Positions 16,475 through 25,152 of a DNA stretch of 64,000 nucleotides are shown here, piece after piece (position 1 is the stretch's first letter; the number at the start of each line of letters is the position of its first letter). The position numbers and the translations under genes were made by a program. The notes beneath the pieces were generated by a model. The model had not been told where the DNA came from. It was given only the letters and a program-made list of their open reading frames with translations, and made no database searches. The DNA is from Castellaniella denitrificans. GTDB lineage: Bacteria; Pseudomonadota; Gammaproteobacteria; Burkholderiales; Burkholderiaceae_B. The stretch is taken from contig NZ_JBHSEZ010000004.1 of assembly GCF_042653765.1 (NCBI RefSeq), forward strand, positions 1 to 64,000, given 5' to 3'.

Positions 16475-18427
16475 ATGATGCGAACCATTGCCGCCCTGCC
16501 CGACGTCCTGATCAGCCAGATCGCCGCGGGCGAAGTCATCGAACGTCCCGCCTCCGTACTGAAGGAATTGCTGGAAAACGCCCTGGACGCCGGCGCCCGG
16601 GCCATCGAGATCCGCCTGGACGGCGGCGGCATCCGCCGCATCCTGGTGGCCGACGACGGCCACGGCATCCCGCCCGACCAGATGCCCCTGGCCCTGCAGC
16701 GCCACGCGACCAGCAAGATCGCGTCCCTGGCCGAGCTGGAGTCGGTGGCCACCCTGGGGTTCCGGGGCGAGGCGCTGGCCTCCATCGCCTCGGTCGCCCA
16801 GTTGACCCTGACCTCGCGCACCGCCGGGGACGCGCAGGCGTGGCAGCTCGCCGCCGGGCAGGCGGAGCCGACCCCCGCGGCGGGCGCCGTGGGCACGCGC
16901 GTGGACGTGCGCCAGCTGTTCGACCACATCCCCGCGCGGCGCAAGTTCCTGCGCAGCGAACAGACCGAATACGCCCATTGCCTGGACGCCGTGGAACGCA
17001 TCGCGCTGGCGCACCCCCAGGTGGCCCTGCGCGTGTTCCACAACGACAAGCCGCAGCGCAACTGGCCGGCCACCGACATCCACGGCCGCATCCGCGACGT
17101 GCTGGGCGAGGAATTCACCACCCAGAGCCTGCCGGTGTCGGCCGAGCAGGGGCTGGTGGCGCTGGAAGGCTGCATCACGCGCCCGACCTTCGCCCGCAGC
17201 CGGGCCGATCGGCAATACCTGTACGTCAACGGCCGCTACGTGCGCGACCGCACGGTCTCCCACGCGGTGCGCCAGGCCTACGCCGACGTGCTGCACGGCG
17301 ACCGCCAGCCGGCCTTCGTGCTGTTCCTGACGCTGGACCCGGCCGGGGTGGACGTGAACGTGCACCCGGCCAAGCACGAAGTCCGCTTCCGCGACAGCGG
17401 CGCGGTGCACCGCTACGTCGCCCAGGCGCTGGGCGAGGTCCTGGCGGGACGCGGCGGCGCCGCGGTGGACGGTCCGGCCGACGCGCCGCCCGCGCCGACG
17501 GATGGCGATGCCGGCGGATGGACGCCGGCCGCGCCGGCGGCCCGGACGGACCCGCCCGACACACCGCAAGGCGCATGGAAACCCGCCCGCCCCGCTTCCC
17601 CCTACCCCGCCCGGATCCCCGTCCAGCAGCGGTTTCCGCTGAACGACCGGATCCCGGCCCAGGACTGGCGCAAGCTGTATCAGCCGCTGGACGCCGCCGA
17701 CGCCTCCATCCCGGGACGGGAGGGCGCGGCAGCGGATCGGCCGGCGCCGGGCGGATCGTCCCCGGACGCCGTTTCCATGCCGGACCTGGCGGCCGGTTCC
17801 GGACGGACCGGAAACGCCGGGAACGCCGATCCCCACGCCGTGGACCTGCCCCTGGGCATGGCCCTGGGACAGTTGCACGGCATCTACATCCTGGCCCAGA
17901 ACGCGCGCGGCCTGGTCCTGGTGGACATGCATGCCGCGCACGAGCGCGTCGTCTACGAATCCCTGAAGCAGGCCCTGGACCAGGCGCCCCTGCCGGCGCA
18001 GGAGCTGCTGGTCCCGGTGGTGTTCACCGCCACGGAAATCCAGGTGGCCACCGCCCAGGCGCACCAGGACACGCTCGATGGCCTGGGCCTGCGGATCCGA
18101 GCCACCGGCCCGGCCTCGCTGGCTGTGCGCGCCGTACCGGCCCTGCTGGCCCGGGGCGACATCGAAGCCCTGGCGCGCGGCGTGCTGGCCGACGTCGAGC
18201 GCATCGGCCACTCGGCCCGTCTGACCGAGCAGCGCAACGAACTGCTGTCCACCATGGCCTGCCACGGCGCGGTGCGCGCCCACCGGCGGCTGACGCTGGA
18301 CGAGATGAACGCCCTGCTGCGCCAGATGGAGCGCACCGAGCGCGCCGACCAGTGCAACCACGGCCGCCCGACCTGGTTCCAGTGGAGCATGGGCGACCTG
18401 GACAAGCTGTTCATGCGGGGGCAATAA
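16475..18427 (+). CDS. mutL: DNA mismatch repair protein MutL
   Basis: The protein (about 650 residues) couples mismatch recognition by MutS to strand removal. The N-terminal GHKL ATPase domain has ISQIAAGEVIERP, ELLENALDAGA (catalytic Glu), DDGHGI and GFRGEA. The transducer domain follows to about residue 330, then a variable Pro/Ala/Asp-rich linker and a C-terminal dimerisation domain. Near residue 483 the C-terminus reads DMHAAHERVVYE, which fits the endonuclease motif D-x-HA-x2-E-x4-E except that the usual Gln is Met. This suits a lineage without MutH. ATGs at 16475 and 16478 are adjacent; I took the first. miaA follows 77 bp later. Confidence 0.95.
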   Translation: MMRTIAALPDVLISQIAAGEVIERPASVLKELLENALDAGARAIEIRLDGGGIRRILVADDGHGIPPDQMPLALQRHATSKIASLAELESVATLGFRGEALASIASVAQLTLTSRTAGDAQAWQLAAGQAEPTPAAGAVGTRVDVRQLFDHIPARRKFLRSEQTEYAHCLDAVERIALAHPQVALRVFHNDKPQRNWPATDIHGRIRDVLGEEFTTQSLPVSAEQGLVALEGCITRPTFARSRADRQYLYVNGRYVRDRTVSHAVRQAYADVLHGDRQPAFVLFLTLDPAGVDVNVHPAKHEVRFRDSGAVHRYVAQALGEVLAGRGGAAVDGPADAPPAPTDGDAGGWTPAAPAARTDPPDTPQGAWKPARPASPYPARIPVQQRFPLNDRIPAQDWRKLYQPLDAADASIPGREGAAADRPAPGGSSPDAVSMPDLAAGSGRTGNAGNADPHAVDLPLGMALGQLHGIYILAQNARGLVLVDMHAAHERVVYESLKQALDQAPLPAQELLVPVVFTATEIQVATAQAHQDTLDGLGLRIRATGPASLAVRAVPALLARGDIEALARGVLADVERIGHSARLTEQRNELLSTMACHGAVRAHRRLTLDEMNALLRQMERTERADQCNHGRPTWFQWSMGDLDKLFMRGQ

Positions 18428-18492
18428 GACGCCGCGCGCCCTGAATCGGCGCCGGGCCGCGTCCGGTGCCGCGCGCCGGCCCGGCGGTCGGC

Positions 18493-18498
18493 GATAAT
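18493..18498 (+). promoter_or_regulatory. -10-like element (GATAAT) directly before miaA
   Basis: GATAAT ends 6 nt before ATG 18505, with only a C-rich stretch and no Shine-Dalgarno sequence between. This is the same layout as at mutL, pcnB and the CDF gene. Confidence 0.4.
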
Positions 18499-18504
18499 GC
18501 CCCC

Positions 18505-19449
18505 ATGTCCACCCACGCCCCCGTCCTGATCTGCCTGGCCGGCCCGACGGCCTCCGGCAAGTCCGCCGCCGCCCTGGCCCTGGCCGAACGCTGGCCGATC
18601 GAGATCATCGTCATGGATTCGGCCACCATCTACCGGGGCATGGACCTCGGCACGGCCAAGCCCACGGCCGAGGAACGGGCGCGCGTGCCGCACCACCTAC
18701 TGGACATCCGCGACCCGGCGCAGGCCTATTCCGCCGCCGAGTTCGCCCGGGACGCCGCCGCGCTGGCGCGGGACATCCGCGCGCGCGGCCGGATTCCCCT
18801 GCTGTGCGGCGGCACGATGCTGTACTGCAAGGCCCTGCGCGAAGGACTGAACGACCTGCCCGAGGCCGACCCGGCAATCCGCCGGCAACTGGACGAGGAG
18901 GCCCTGGAGCGCGGCTGGCCCGCCCTGCACGCCGAGCTGGCGCGCGTGGACCCCGCCACCGCCGCCCGCCTGGCGCCCAACGACAGCCAGCGCCTGCAAC
19001 GCGCGCTGGAGGTCTGGCGCGGCAGTGGCCGGACCCTGAGCGACTGGCTGGCCGAGCCGCCGCGGCCCGCGCTGCCCGGCTGGCGCTTCGAGATCATCAG
19101 CCTGGAACCTTCGGACCGGTCCGTGCTGCACGCGCGCATCGCGCGGCGCTACCGGACCATGATCGACGCGGGCCTGCTGGACGAAGTCCGCGCCCTGCAC
19201 GCGCGGCCGGACCTGCATCCGGGCCTGCCGTCGATCCGCTGCGTGGGCTACCGCCAGCTCTGGGACCACCTGGACGGCCGCGCGACCCTGGACGAGGCCA
19301 TCGAACAGGCCATCGCGGCCACCCGCCAGCTGGCCAAGCGCCAGATCACCTGGCTGCGGTCCCTGCCGCAGCGGACCGGCGTGGATTGCCTGTCGGACCG
19401 GGCGGTGGCGGAAACAGCGCGGCACTTCGCCCGGATGCTGGGGGATTGA
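18505..19449 (+). CDS. miaA: tRNA dimethylallyltransferase MiaA
   Basis: The 314-residue enzyme transfers the dimethylallyl group to A37 of tRNAs that read codons starting with U. Seen are the P-loop AGPTASGKSAAALALA, the DSATIYRGMDLGTAKP substrate-binding loop, the LLCGGTMLYCKAL motif, and the C-terminal RCVGYRQLWDHL and RQLAKRQITWLR motifs. The start ATG 18505 fits the family; the frame continues upstream without similarity. In E. coli miaA also follows mutL. The gene converges on purM, with 64 bp between the stops. Confidence 0.96.
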   Translation: MSTHAPVLICLAGPTASGKSAAALALAERWPIEIIVMDSATIYRGMDLGTAKPTAEERARVPHHLLDIRDPAQAYSAAEFARDAAALARDIRARGRIPLLCGGTMLYCKALREGLNDLPEADPAIRRQLDEEALERGWPALHAELARVDPATAARLAPNDSQRLQRALEVWRGSGRTLSDWLAEPPRPALPGWRFEIISLEPSDRSVLHARIARRYRTMIDAGLLDEVRALHARPDLHPGLPSIRCVGYRQLWDHLDGRATLDEAIEQAIAATRQLAKRQITWLRSLPQRTGVDCLSDRAVAETARHFARMLGD

Positions 19450-19513
19450 AGGCGCGCCCGAAGCCGGCATCCGGCTCCGGCGCCTAAAGGACGGGCGCAA
19501 GGCCCGCCCCGGA

Positions 19514-20563
19514 TCAGCCCACGATCGTCTGCGCGCCGCCTTCGGCCCGGGCTTCGATCGCGCCCAGCGCGTAGACGGTTTCGCCCTGCGCGCGCAGGGT
19601 GGCGGCGATGGCGTCGGCCTGGGCCGGATCCACCACCAGCACCATGCCGATGCCGCAGTTGAACACGCGCGCCATTTCCTGGTCGGCCACGCCGCCCTGG
19701 GCCTGCAGCCACTGGAACAGCGCCGGCCACTGCCAGGCGTCGCGGTGCAGGCGGGCGCACAGGCCCGGCTTGAGGATGCGCGGCACGTTTTCCAGCAGTC
19801 CGCCGCCGGTGATGTGCGCCAGGCCCTTGATCCCCGCGCCGTGGGCCGCCAGGGCGGCCAGCACGGACTTGACGTAGATGCGGGTGGGTTCCATGACCAC
19901 GTCGCCCAGGGGGCGGCCGCCCAGGTCCTGGTCGGGACGCGCGCCGGCATGATGCAGGATCTTGCGCACCAGGGAATAGCCGTTGGAATGCGCGCCGCTG
20001 GAAGCCAGGCCCAGCACCGCGTCGCCGGCCCGGATGCCGGCGCCGTCGATGATCGCGGATTTCTCGACCGCGCCCACGGCGAAGCCCGCCAGGTCGTATT
20101 CGCCGTCCGGGTACATGCCGGGCATTTCCGCCGTCTCGCCGCCGATCAGGGCGCAGCCGGCCAGCTCGCAGCCGCGCGCGATGCCGCCCACGACGCGGGC
20201 CGCCGTGTCCACAGACAGCTTGCCGCAGGCGAAGTAATCCAGGAAGTACAGGGGCTCGGCGCCCTGGACCAGGATGTCGTTGACGCTCATGGCGACCAGG
20301 TCGATGCCGACCGTGTCGTGGCGCTGCCATTCGAAGGCCAGACGCAGCTTGGTGCCCACGCCGTCGGTGCCGGACACCAGCACCGGCTCGCGCAGGTGGC
20401 GCGGGACTTCGAACAGGGCGCCGAAGCCGCCGATCCCCGCCATCACGCCGGGCCGCATCGTGCGGGCCGCCAGGGGCTTGATGCGGTCGACGAGCGCGTC
20501 GCCGGCATCGATGTCGACCCCGGCGTCGCGGTAGGTCATGGAGGGAGAGGTGCCTTGTGTCAT
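19514..20563 (-). CDS. purM: Phosphoribosylformylglycinamidine cyclo-ligase PurM (AIR synthetase)
   Basis: This 349-residue enzyme of de novo purine synthesis closes the imidazole ring of FGAM using ATP to give AIR. Motifs include TYRDAGVDIDAGD at the N-terminus, SGTDGVGTKLRLA, GGETAEMPGMY, LASSGAHSNGYSLVRK and the HITGGGLLENVPR loop. A second possible start, ATG 20539 (MTYRDAGV), gives 341 residues. It is divergent from hda across 74 bp, so the two genes share a promoter region. Confidence 0.97.
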   Translation of the reverse strand: MTQGTSPSMTYRDAGVDIDAGDALVDRIKPLAARTMRPGVMAGIGGFGALFEVPRHLREPVLVSGTDGVGTKLRLAFEWQRHDTVGIDLVAMSVNDILVQGAEPLYFLDYFACGKLSVDTAARVVGGIARGCELAGCALIGGETAEMPGMYPDGEYDLAGFAVGAVEKSAIIDGAGIRAGDAVLGLASSGAHSNGYSLVRKILHHAGARPDQDLGGRPLGDVVMEPTRIYVKSVLAALAAHGAGIKGLAHITGGGLLENVPRILKPGLCARLHRDAWQWPALFQWLQAQGGVADQEMARVFNCGIGMVLVVDPAQADAIAATLRAQGETVYALGAIEARAEGGAQTIVG

Positions 20564-20637
20564 GAGAAAAACCGCCGAATGTGCAAGAATTGCAGGTTTG
20601 GATATTCGCCTGATTTTACGATGAAGTTCCCCCCAGC

Positions 20638-21375
20638 ATGACGCAAGACCGGATACCGCCTTCCACGCAGCCCCAGGCGCAGCAGTTGCTGCTCGACATC
20701 CTGCCGGGCACGATGCCGTCGCTGGACGGTTTCGTGGCCGGCGCGAACCAGGCCGCGCTGGAAGCCGTGCGGGGGCTTGCGCCCGGCCGCGCCGTGTACC
20801 TGTGGGGCGGCGTCGGCTCGGGACGCAGCCACCTGCTGCGCGCCCGGGCGCAGGGCGCGGGCTGCCATTACCTGGACGCGCGCTCCCCGGCGCAGCGGCT
20901 GCACGCCCTGGCCACCGACGAGGACCAGGCCCTGTCCCTGGTGGCGGTGGACGACGTCGCCGACCTGAACCCCGCCGCCCAGGCCGCGCTGTTCGCCCTG
21001 TTCAACCGCTGGCGCACCGCCGCCGGCACGCCGGGCGCCTTCGCCCTGCTGACGGCGGGCGACCGCGCGCCCCTGACCATGCCCCTGCGCGAGGACCTGC
21101 GCACCCGCCTGGGCTGGGACCTGGTCTACCGCCTGGAGCAGCTGTCCGACGAGGACCGCGCCCAGGCCCTGCGCGACCGCGCCCAGCAGCGCGGGCTGCA
21201 GCTGTCCGACGAGGTCCTGCGCTGGATCCTGACCCGCTGCGACCGCGACATGGAACGCCTGGCGGCGCTGGTCGACACCCTGGACCAGTATTCCCTGGCC
21301 CGCCACCGCCCCATCACCCTGCCCCTGCTGAAAGACCTGCTGGCCGACGCGCCGGCCACCCCGAGGAACCCATGA
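20638..21375 (+). CDS. hda: DnaA regulatory inactivator Hda
   Basis: The 245-residue DnaA-paralogous AAA+ protein promotes hydrolysis of DnaA-bound ATP together with the loaded beta clamp. The N-terminus contains QQLLLDILPG, where the QLLLD-like stretch suits a clamp-binding motif. The P-loop is GGVGSGRSHL, with the Lys-to-Arg change usual in Hda. VAVDDVADL is the Walker B region, and LREDLRTRLGWDLVYRLEQL precedes the lid domain. Its stop overlaps the HAD gene start (ATGA). Confidence 0.9.
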   Translation: MTQDRIPPSTQPQAQQLLLDILPGTMPSLDGFVAGANQAALEAVRGLAPGRAVYLWGGVGSGRSHLLRARAQGAGCHYLDARSPAQRLHALATDEDQALSLVAVDDVADLNPAAQAALFALFNRWRTAAGTPGAFALLTAGDRAPLTMPLREDLRTRLGWDLVYRLEQLSDEDRAQALRDRAQQRGLQLSDEVLRWILTRCDRDMERLAALVDTLDQYSLARHRPITLPLLKDLLADAPATPRNP

Positions 21376-22076
21376 CCCCGCCGACCCACCTGGCCCTGTT
21401 CGACCTGGATCACACCCTGCTGCCCTTCGACAGCGACTACCAATGGGCCGAATTCCTGGCGCGCACCGGCCGGGCCGGCGATCCGGAGCAGGCCCGCCGC
21501 CGCAACGACGACCTGATGCGCCGCTACAACGAGGGCACCCTGTCCGCCGAGGAGGCCGCCGATTTCATGCTGGGCTTGCTGCGCCTGGGCCCGCCCGAGG
21601 AGCTCGGCCGCTGGCATCTCGACTACATGGCCGAGGTCGTCGAGCCGGGCATCCTGCCCGCCGCGCGCGAACTGGTCGCGGAACACCGGGACCGCGGCGG
21701 GCTGTGCGCCATCGTCACGGCCACCAACGCCTTCGTCACCGCCCCCATCGCCCGGGCGCTGGGTGTCGAGCACCTGATCGCCACCATTCCGCAGCGCGAC
21801 GCGCACGGCGGCTACACGGGCCGCATCGAAGGCACGCCCAGCTTCAAGGCGGGCAAGGTCCTGCGCGTGCGCCAATGGCTGCTGGACCAGGGGCGGCAAC
21901 TGGAGGACTTCGACGAATCCTGGTTCTACAGCGACTCCATGAACGACCTGCCCCTGCTGGAGGCCGTGACCCACCCGGTGGCCACCAACCCCAGCCCGGC
22001 GCTGCGCGAAACCGCCGCCGGCCGGGGCTGGCGCATCCTCGATCTGTTCGGCGACCTGCGGGACACGAAATCCTGA
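21372..22076 (+). CDS. HAD-superfamily (subclass IB) phosphatase
   Basis: The 234-residue SerB-like hydrolase has motif I DLDHTLLPFDSD (nucleophile Asp and the D+2 acid/base), motif II Thr in AIVTATNAFV, a Lys in SFKAGKVLRV and motif III YSDSMNDLPLLE. Members remove phosphate from small metabolites such as phosphoserine or histidinol phosphate. The substrate cannot be told from sequence; the place between hda and pcnB is a conserved betaproteobacterial order rather than a pathway hint. The start overlaps the hda stop by 4 bp, which implies translational coupling. Confidence 0.88.
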   Translation: MTPPTHLALFDLDHTLLPFDSDYQWAEFLARTGRAGDPEQARRRNDDLMRRYNEGTLSAEEAADFMLGLLRLGPPEELGRWHLDYMAEVVEPGILPAARELVAEHRDRGGLCAIVTATNAFVTAPIARALGVEHLIATIPQRDAHGGYTGRIEGTPSFKAGKVLRVRQWLLDQGRQLEDFDESWFYSDSMNDLPLLEAVTHPVATNPSPALRETAAGRGWRILDLFGDLRDTKS

Positions 22077-22079
22077 GCG

Positions 22080-22108
22080 GGGACAGCGGCGATACAAAGC
22101 CTTAAAAT
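22080..22108 (+). promoter_or_regulatory. Candidate promoter of pcnB, leaderless type
   Basis: GGGACA (22080-22085), a 17-bp spacer and TAAAAT (22103-22108) end 7 nt before ATG 22116. No Shine-Dalgarno sequence fits in the gap, so the start of transcription should fall at the start codon. Confidence 0.5.
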
Positions 22109-22115
22109 ACGCGCC

Positions 22116-23510
22116 ATGCTCAAGCAGACCATCAAGAATTTCGTCTCGCGCCTGTTCGCGACCCCGCCCAGCGGCCCGGTGCGCCTGTCGCGCGACAAGC
22201 ACGGCATCGACCGGCGCCTGGTGTCGCGGCACGCCATCAAAGTCTGCGAAGTCCTGAACCAGCACGGTTTCGACGCCTACATCGTGGGCGGCGCGGTGCG
22301 CGACCTGATCGTCGGCCTGGAACCCAAGGACTTCGACGTCGCCACCAACGCCACGCCCAACCAGGTGCGGCCGCTCTTCCGGCGCGCCCGGATCATCGGC
22401 CGGCGCTTCCAGCTGGTGCACGTGGTGTTCGGCCAGGAAATCATCGAAACCTCGACCTTCCGCGCGCCGTCCTCCGGCAACCAGGAAACCGACGAGCACG
22501 GCCGCATCCTGCGCGACAACGAATTCGGCACGCACGAGGAAGACGCCGCGCGCCGGGACTTCACCATCAACGCCCTGTACTACGACCCCCTGAAGGAAGA
22601 AGTCATCGACTTCCACCAGGGGGTGGCGGACCTGAAGAACCGCGTGGTGCGCATGATCGGCGACCCGGAAACACGCTTTCGCGAGGATCCGGTGCGCATG
22701 CTGCGGGCGCTGCGCTTCCAGGCCAAGCTGGGCGCGCGCATCGACCCGGCCACCGAAGCCCCGATCAGCCGGCTGGCGCCGCTCATCGAGCACGTTCCGG
22801 CCTCGCGCCTGTTCGACGAGACGCTGAAGCTGCTGACCTGCGGCCACGCCATGGACTGCCTGCGCGAACTGCGCCGCTCGGGCCTGATGAAGAGCCTGAT
22901 CCCGCTGATCGACCGGATCTTCGAGGAAGACGGCGGCGAGGCCTTCGTGGAAATCGCCCTGTCGCGCACCGACGCCCGGGTGCGGGCGGGCAAGCCCGTC
23001 AGCCCCAGCTTCCTGTTCGCCGCCCTGCTGTGGCGGCTGGTGCAGAAACGCTGGTCCGCCCTGGTCGCCCAGGGCACGCAGCGCAACGAGGCCCTGATCC
23101 ACGCCGCCGACTCGGTGATCGAGGAACAGATGGACAAGCTCGCCATCCAGCGCCGCCACCAGGCCGACATGCGCGAGATCTGGCTGATGCAGGCCCGCTT
23201 CGAGCGCGCCACGGTGCGCTCGATCTGGCGCATGATGGAACAGCCGCGCTTCCGCGCCGCCGTGGATTTCCTGCAGCTGCGGGCCGAGGCGCGCGAAGTC
23301 GACAGCGTCCTGGCTCAATGGTGGATGGACCTGTCCGACAGCAACGACGAGCGCCGTTCGCAGATGATCGACGCCTGGCAGGCGGGCCACGCGGGCGCCC
23401 GCCGCGCGGGCTCCGGCGCGACCCGCAAGCGCCGCCGCCGGCGCAGTCCGTCCGCGGGCGCGGACGGCCAGTCCGCGCAGGCCGCCTCGCCGGACGGCGG
23501 CGACGCCTGA
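22116..23510 (+). CDS. pcnB: Poly(A) polymerase I PcnB
   Basis: The 464-residue class II nucleotidyltransferase adds poly(A) tails to RNA 3' ends and so marks them for decay. The head has the GGAVRDLIVGLEPKDFDVAT signature (GG plus DxD metal ligands), the RRDFTINALYYDP motif, and the conserved RxxEDPVRMLRALRF block that binds ATP. The C-terminus (after about residue 425) is basic (RKRRRRR) and low in complexity, typical of PcnB rather than the shorter CCA-adding enzymes. It is followed by folK after 53 bp. Confidence 0.93.
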   Translation: MLKQTIKNFVSRLFATPPSGPVRLSRDKHGIDRRLVSRHAIKVCEVLNQHGFDAYIVGGAVRDLIVGLEPKDFDVATNATPNQVRPLFRRARIIGRRFQLVHVVFGQEIIETSTFRAPSSGNQETDEHGRILRDNEFGTHEEDAARRDFTINALYYDPLKEEVIDFHQGVADLKNRVVRMIGDPETRFREDPVRMLRALRFQAKLGARIDPATEAPISRLAPLIEHVPASRLFDETLKLLTCGHAMDCLRELRRSGLMKSLIPLIDRIFEEDGGEAFVEIALSRTDARVRAGKPVSPSFLFAALLWRLVQKRWSALVAQGTQRNEALIHAADSVIEEQMDKLAIQRRHQADMREIWLMQARFERATVRSIWRMMEQPRFRAAVDFLQLRAEAREVDSVLAQWWMDLSDSNDERRSQMIDAWQAGHAGARRAGSGATRKRRRRRSPSAGADGQSAQAASPDGGDA

Positions 23511-23563
23511 ACGGCCTTCATCGATCCGGCGCCCGGCATGCCGGCCGCGGCGCGCCAGCGACC

Positions 23564-24076
23564 ATGAGCCCTTCCGTCCCACCCCTCGTCCTCACGCCCG
23601 TCCTGGCCTACGTCGGCCTGGGCGCCAACCTGGGCGAGGCCGCCGGCACCGTGCGCCGGGCGGCGGCCGAGCTGGCCGCCGTGCCGGGCGTGTCCGGCCT
23701 GCGGATGTCGCCCCTGTACGGCACCGCGCCGGTGGATTCCTCCGGTCCGGACTACGTCAACGCCGTGGCCGGACTGGAGACGACGCTGCCGCCGCTGGAG
23801 CTGCTGGCGGCGCTGCAGGCCATCGAACGGCGCCACGGCCGGGAACGCCCCTACCGCAACGCCCCGCGCACCCTGGACCTGGACCTGCTGCTGTATGGCG
23901 GCCAGGCCATCGACCTGCCCTCCCTGACGGTGCCCCACCCCCGCATGCACGAACGCGCCTTCGTCCTGCGCCCCCTGATGGACCTGGCGCCCGGCCTGGT
24001 GCTGGCCCAGGGCGGACTGGCCGGATTGCTGGCCCGCTGCGCGGACCAGGCGATCCGGCGGCTAGGGAGCCTCTGA
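23564..24076 (+). CDS. folK: 2-amino-4-hydroxy-6-hydroxymethyldihydropteridine pyrophosphokinase FolK
   Basis: The 170-residue enzyme moves pyrophosphate from ATP to hydroxymethyl-dihydropterin in folate synthesis. Seen are YVGLGANLGE at the N-terminus, SPLYGTAPV, DYVNAVAGLET, RPYRNAPRTLDLDLLLYG (the HPPK signature with two catalytic Asp) and VPHPRMHERAFVLRPL. ATG 23564 is the only start that fits. The dihydrofolate reductase gene follows 100 bp downstream, so two folate steps are neighbours. Confidence 0.95.
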   Translation: MSPSVPPLVLTPVLAYVGLGANLGEAAGTVRRAAAELAAVPGVSGLRMSPLYGTAPVDSSGPDYVNAVAGLETTLPPLELLAALQAIERRHGRERPYRNAPRTLDLDLLLYGGQAIDLPSLTVPHPRMHERAFVLRPLMDLAPGLVLAQGGLAGLLARCADQAIRRLGSL

Positions 24077-24176
24077 GCAAGTCCTCGCCGCTGCGGCAGC
24101 CTGAAACCGCCGCTGCCGGACCCGCCGGCGCGCGTGGTTTACACTGGCGCGCATTGTCTTTACGGAGCCCCTCGCC

Positions 24177-24686
24177 ATGCCGCCCCATCCCCCCATCCGC
24201 CTGGTCGTCGCCTACACCGACAACCGCGTGATCGGCCGCGACGGCGCCATGCCCTGGCGCCTGCCGGCCGACCTGGCGCACTTCAAGCGCAGCACCCTGG
24301 GCCATCCCATCGTCATGGGACGCAAGACCTGGCTGTCCCTGGGGCGCCCCCTGCCCGGCCGCCGGAACCTGGTGCTCAGCCGCGATCCGGCCTTCGCCGC
24401 GCCCGGCGCCGAATGCCACGCCACCCTGGAAGCCGCCCTGGACAGTTGCGCGCGGGCCGATCTCGTCTGCGTCATCGGCGGCGAGCAGATCTTCCGCCTG
24501 GCCCTGCCGCTGGCCGACGAGCTGATCGCCACGGAAATCCATGCCGACCTGGACGGCGATACCTGGTTCCCCGAATTGCCCGCCGGGCACTGGCGGGAAA
24601 CCGAGCGCCTGCCGCAGCCGCCGGAAAACGGCCTGGCCTACGATTTCGTCACCTACCGGCGCGTCCCGGGGACCAAGGCCGCCTGA
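24177..24686 (+). CDS. folA: Dihydrofolate reductase FolA
   Basis: The 169-residue enzyme reduces dihydrofolate to tetrahydrofolate with NADPH. Characteristic parts are VVAYTDNRVIGRDGAMPWRLPADL (active-site Asp at the usual place), HFKRSTLGHPIVMGRKTW (NADPH phosphate contact), and VIGGEQIFRLALPLADEL. GGAG lies 9 nt before ATG 24177 and a TACACT box about 30 nt upstream. The GlyGly and Trp features agree with chromosomal DHFR, not with plasmid trimethoprim-resistant types. Confidence 0.95.
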   Translation: MPPHPPIRLVVAYTDNRVIGRDGAMPWRLPADLAHFKRSTLGHPIVMGRKTWLSLGRPLPGRRNLVLSRDPAFAAPGAECHATLEAALDSCARADLVCVIGGEQIFRLALPLADELIATEIHADLDGDTWFPELPAGHWRETERLPQPPENGLAYDFVTYRRVPGTKAA

Positions 24687-24773
24687 ACGGCGAGCGCCCG
24701 CGTCGCGGCGTGCATGCCGCTCCGATTCACCGGATGCGGGCCGGTCCGCGGGGCCCGCGCCCCGCCCGGGGGC

Positions 24774-24989
24774 TCACTGCCCGGCCGCTTTGGCGCGCGC
24801 CCGGATCGTCGTCACCGTCTCGCCCGCGATCCCCCAGTTGTCGGTGTCGACTTCCTCGATCACCACGAAGGTGGTCTTGGGGTTCTTGCCCAGCACGTCC
24901 ACCAGCAGCTGCGTGGCGCCCTCGATCAGGCGGGCCTTCTGCTCGGCGGTGGCGCCTTCGCGGGTGATCTTGATGTTGACGTAGGGCAT
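24774..24989 (-). CDS. 4-oxalocrotonate tautomerase-family enzyme
   Basis: The 71-residue protein starts MPYVNIKITREGATAEQK. After Met removal Pro1 is the catalytic base, with Arg residues near positions 11 and 39 usual in the family (only Arg11-like is clear here). The 62-residue core matches the 4-OT fold; the C-terminus has an ARAKAAGQ extension. The substrate is unknown and no catechol meta-cleavage genes lie nearby, so a degradative pathway should not be assumed. GGAG stands 8-9 nt before ATG 24989. Confidence 0.87.
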   Translation of the reverse strand: MPYVNIKITREGATAEQKARLIEGATQLLVDVLGKNPKTTFVVIEEVDTDNWGIAGETVTTIRARAKAAGQ

Positions 24990-25152
24990 GAGGCGGTCTC
25001 CGTGGCCATTGAATGAAAAGAGGTGATGCCGAACCATTCGTGCACATTGCGCGAAGCCCTGCACCACATAAGGAACGGTAGATTAGCTCTTTTTTCGAGC
25101 CGATTTGTCGTGCAGCGCGCATCGCGAGTCCGACGGCTCACCCGCCGCGTGA

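Noticed and set aside
24774..24989. Part of a catechol meta-cleavage pathway
   Set aside because: The 4-OT-like gene stands alone, with no dioxygenase or hydratase gene near, so only the enzyme family is claimed.
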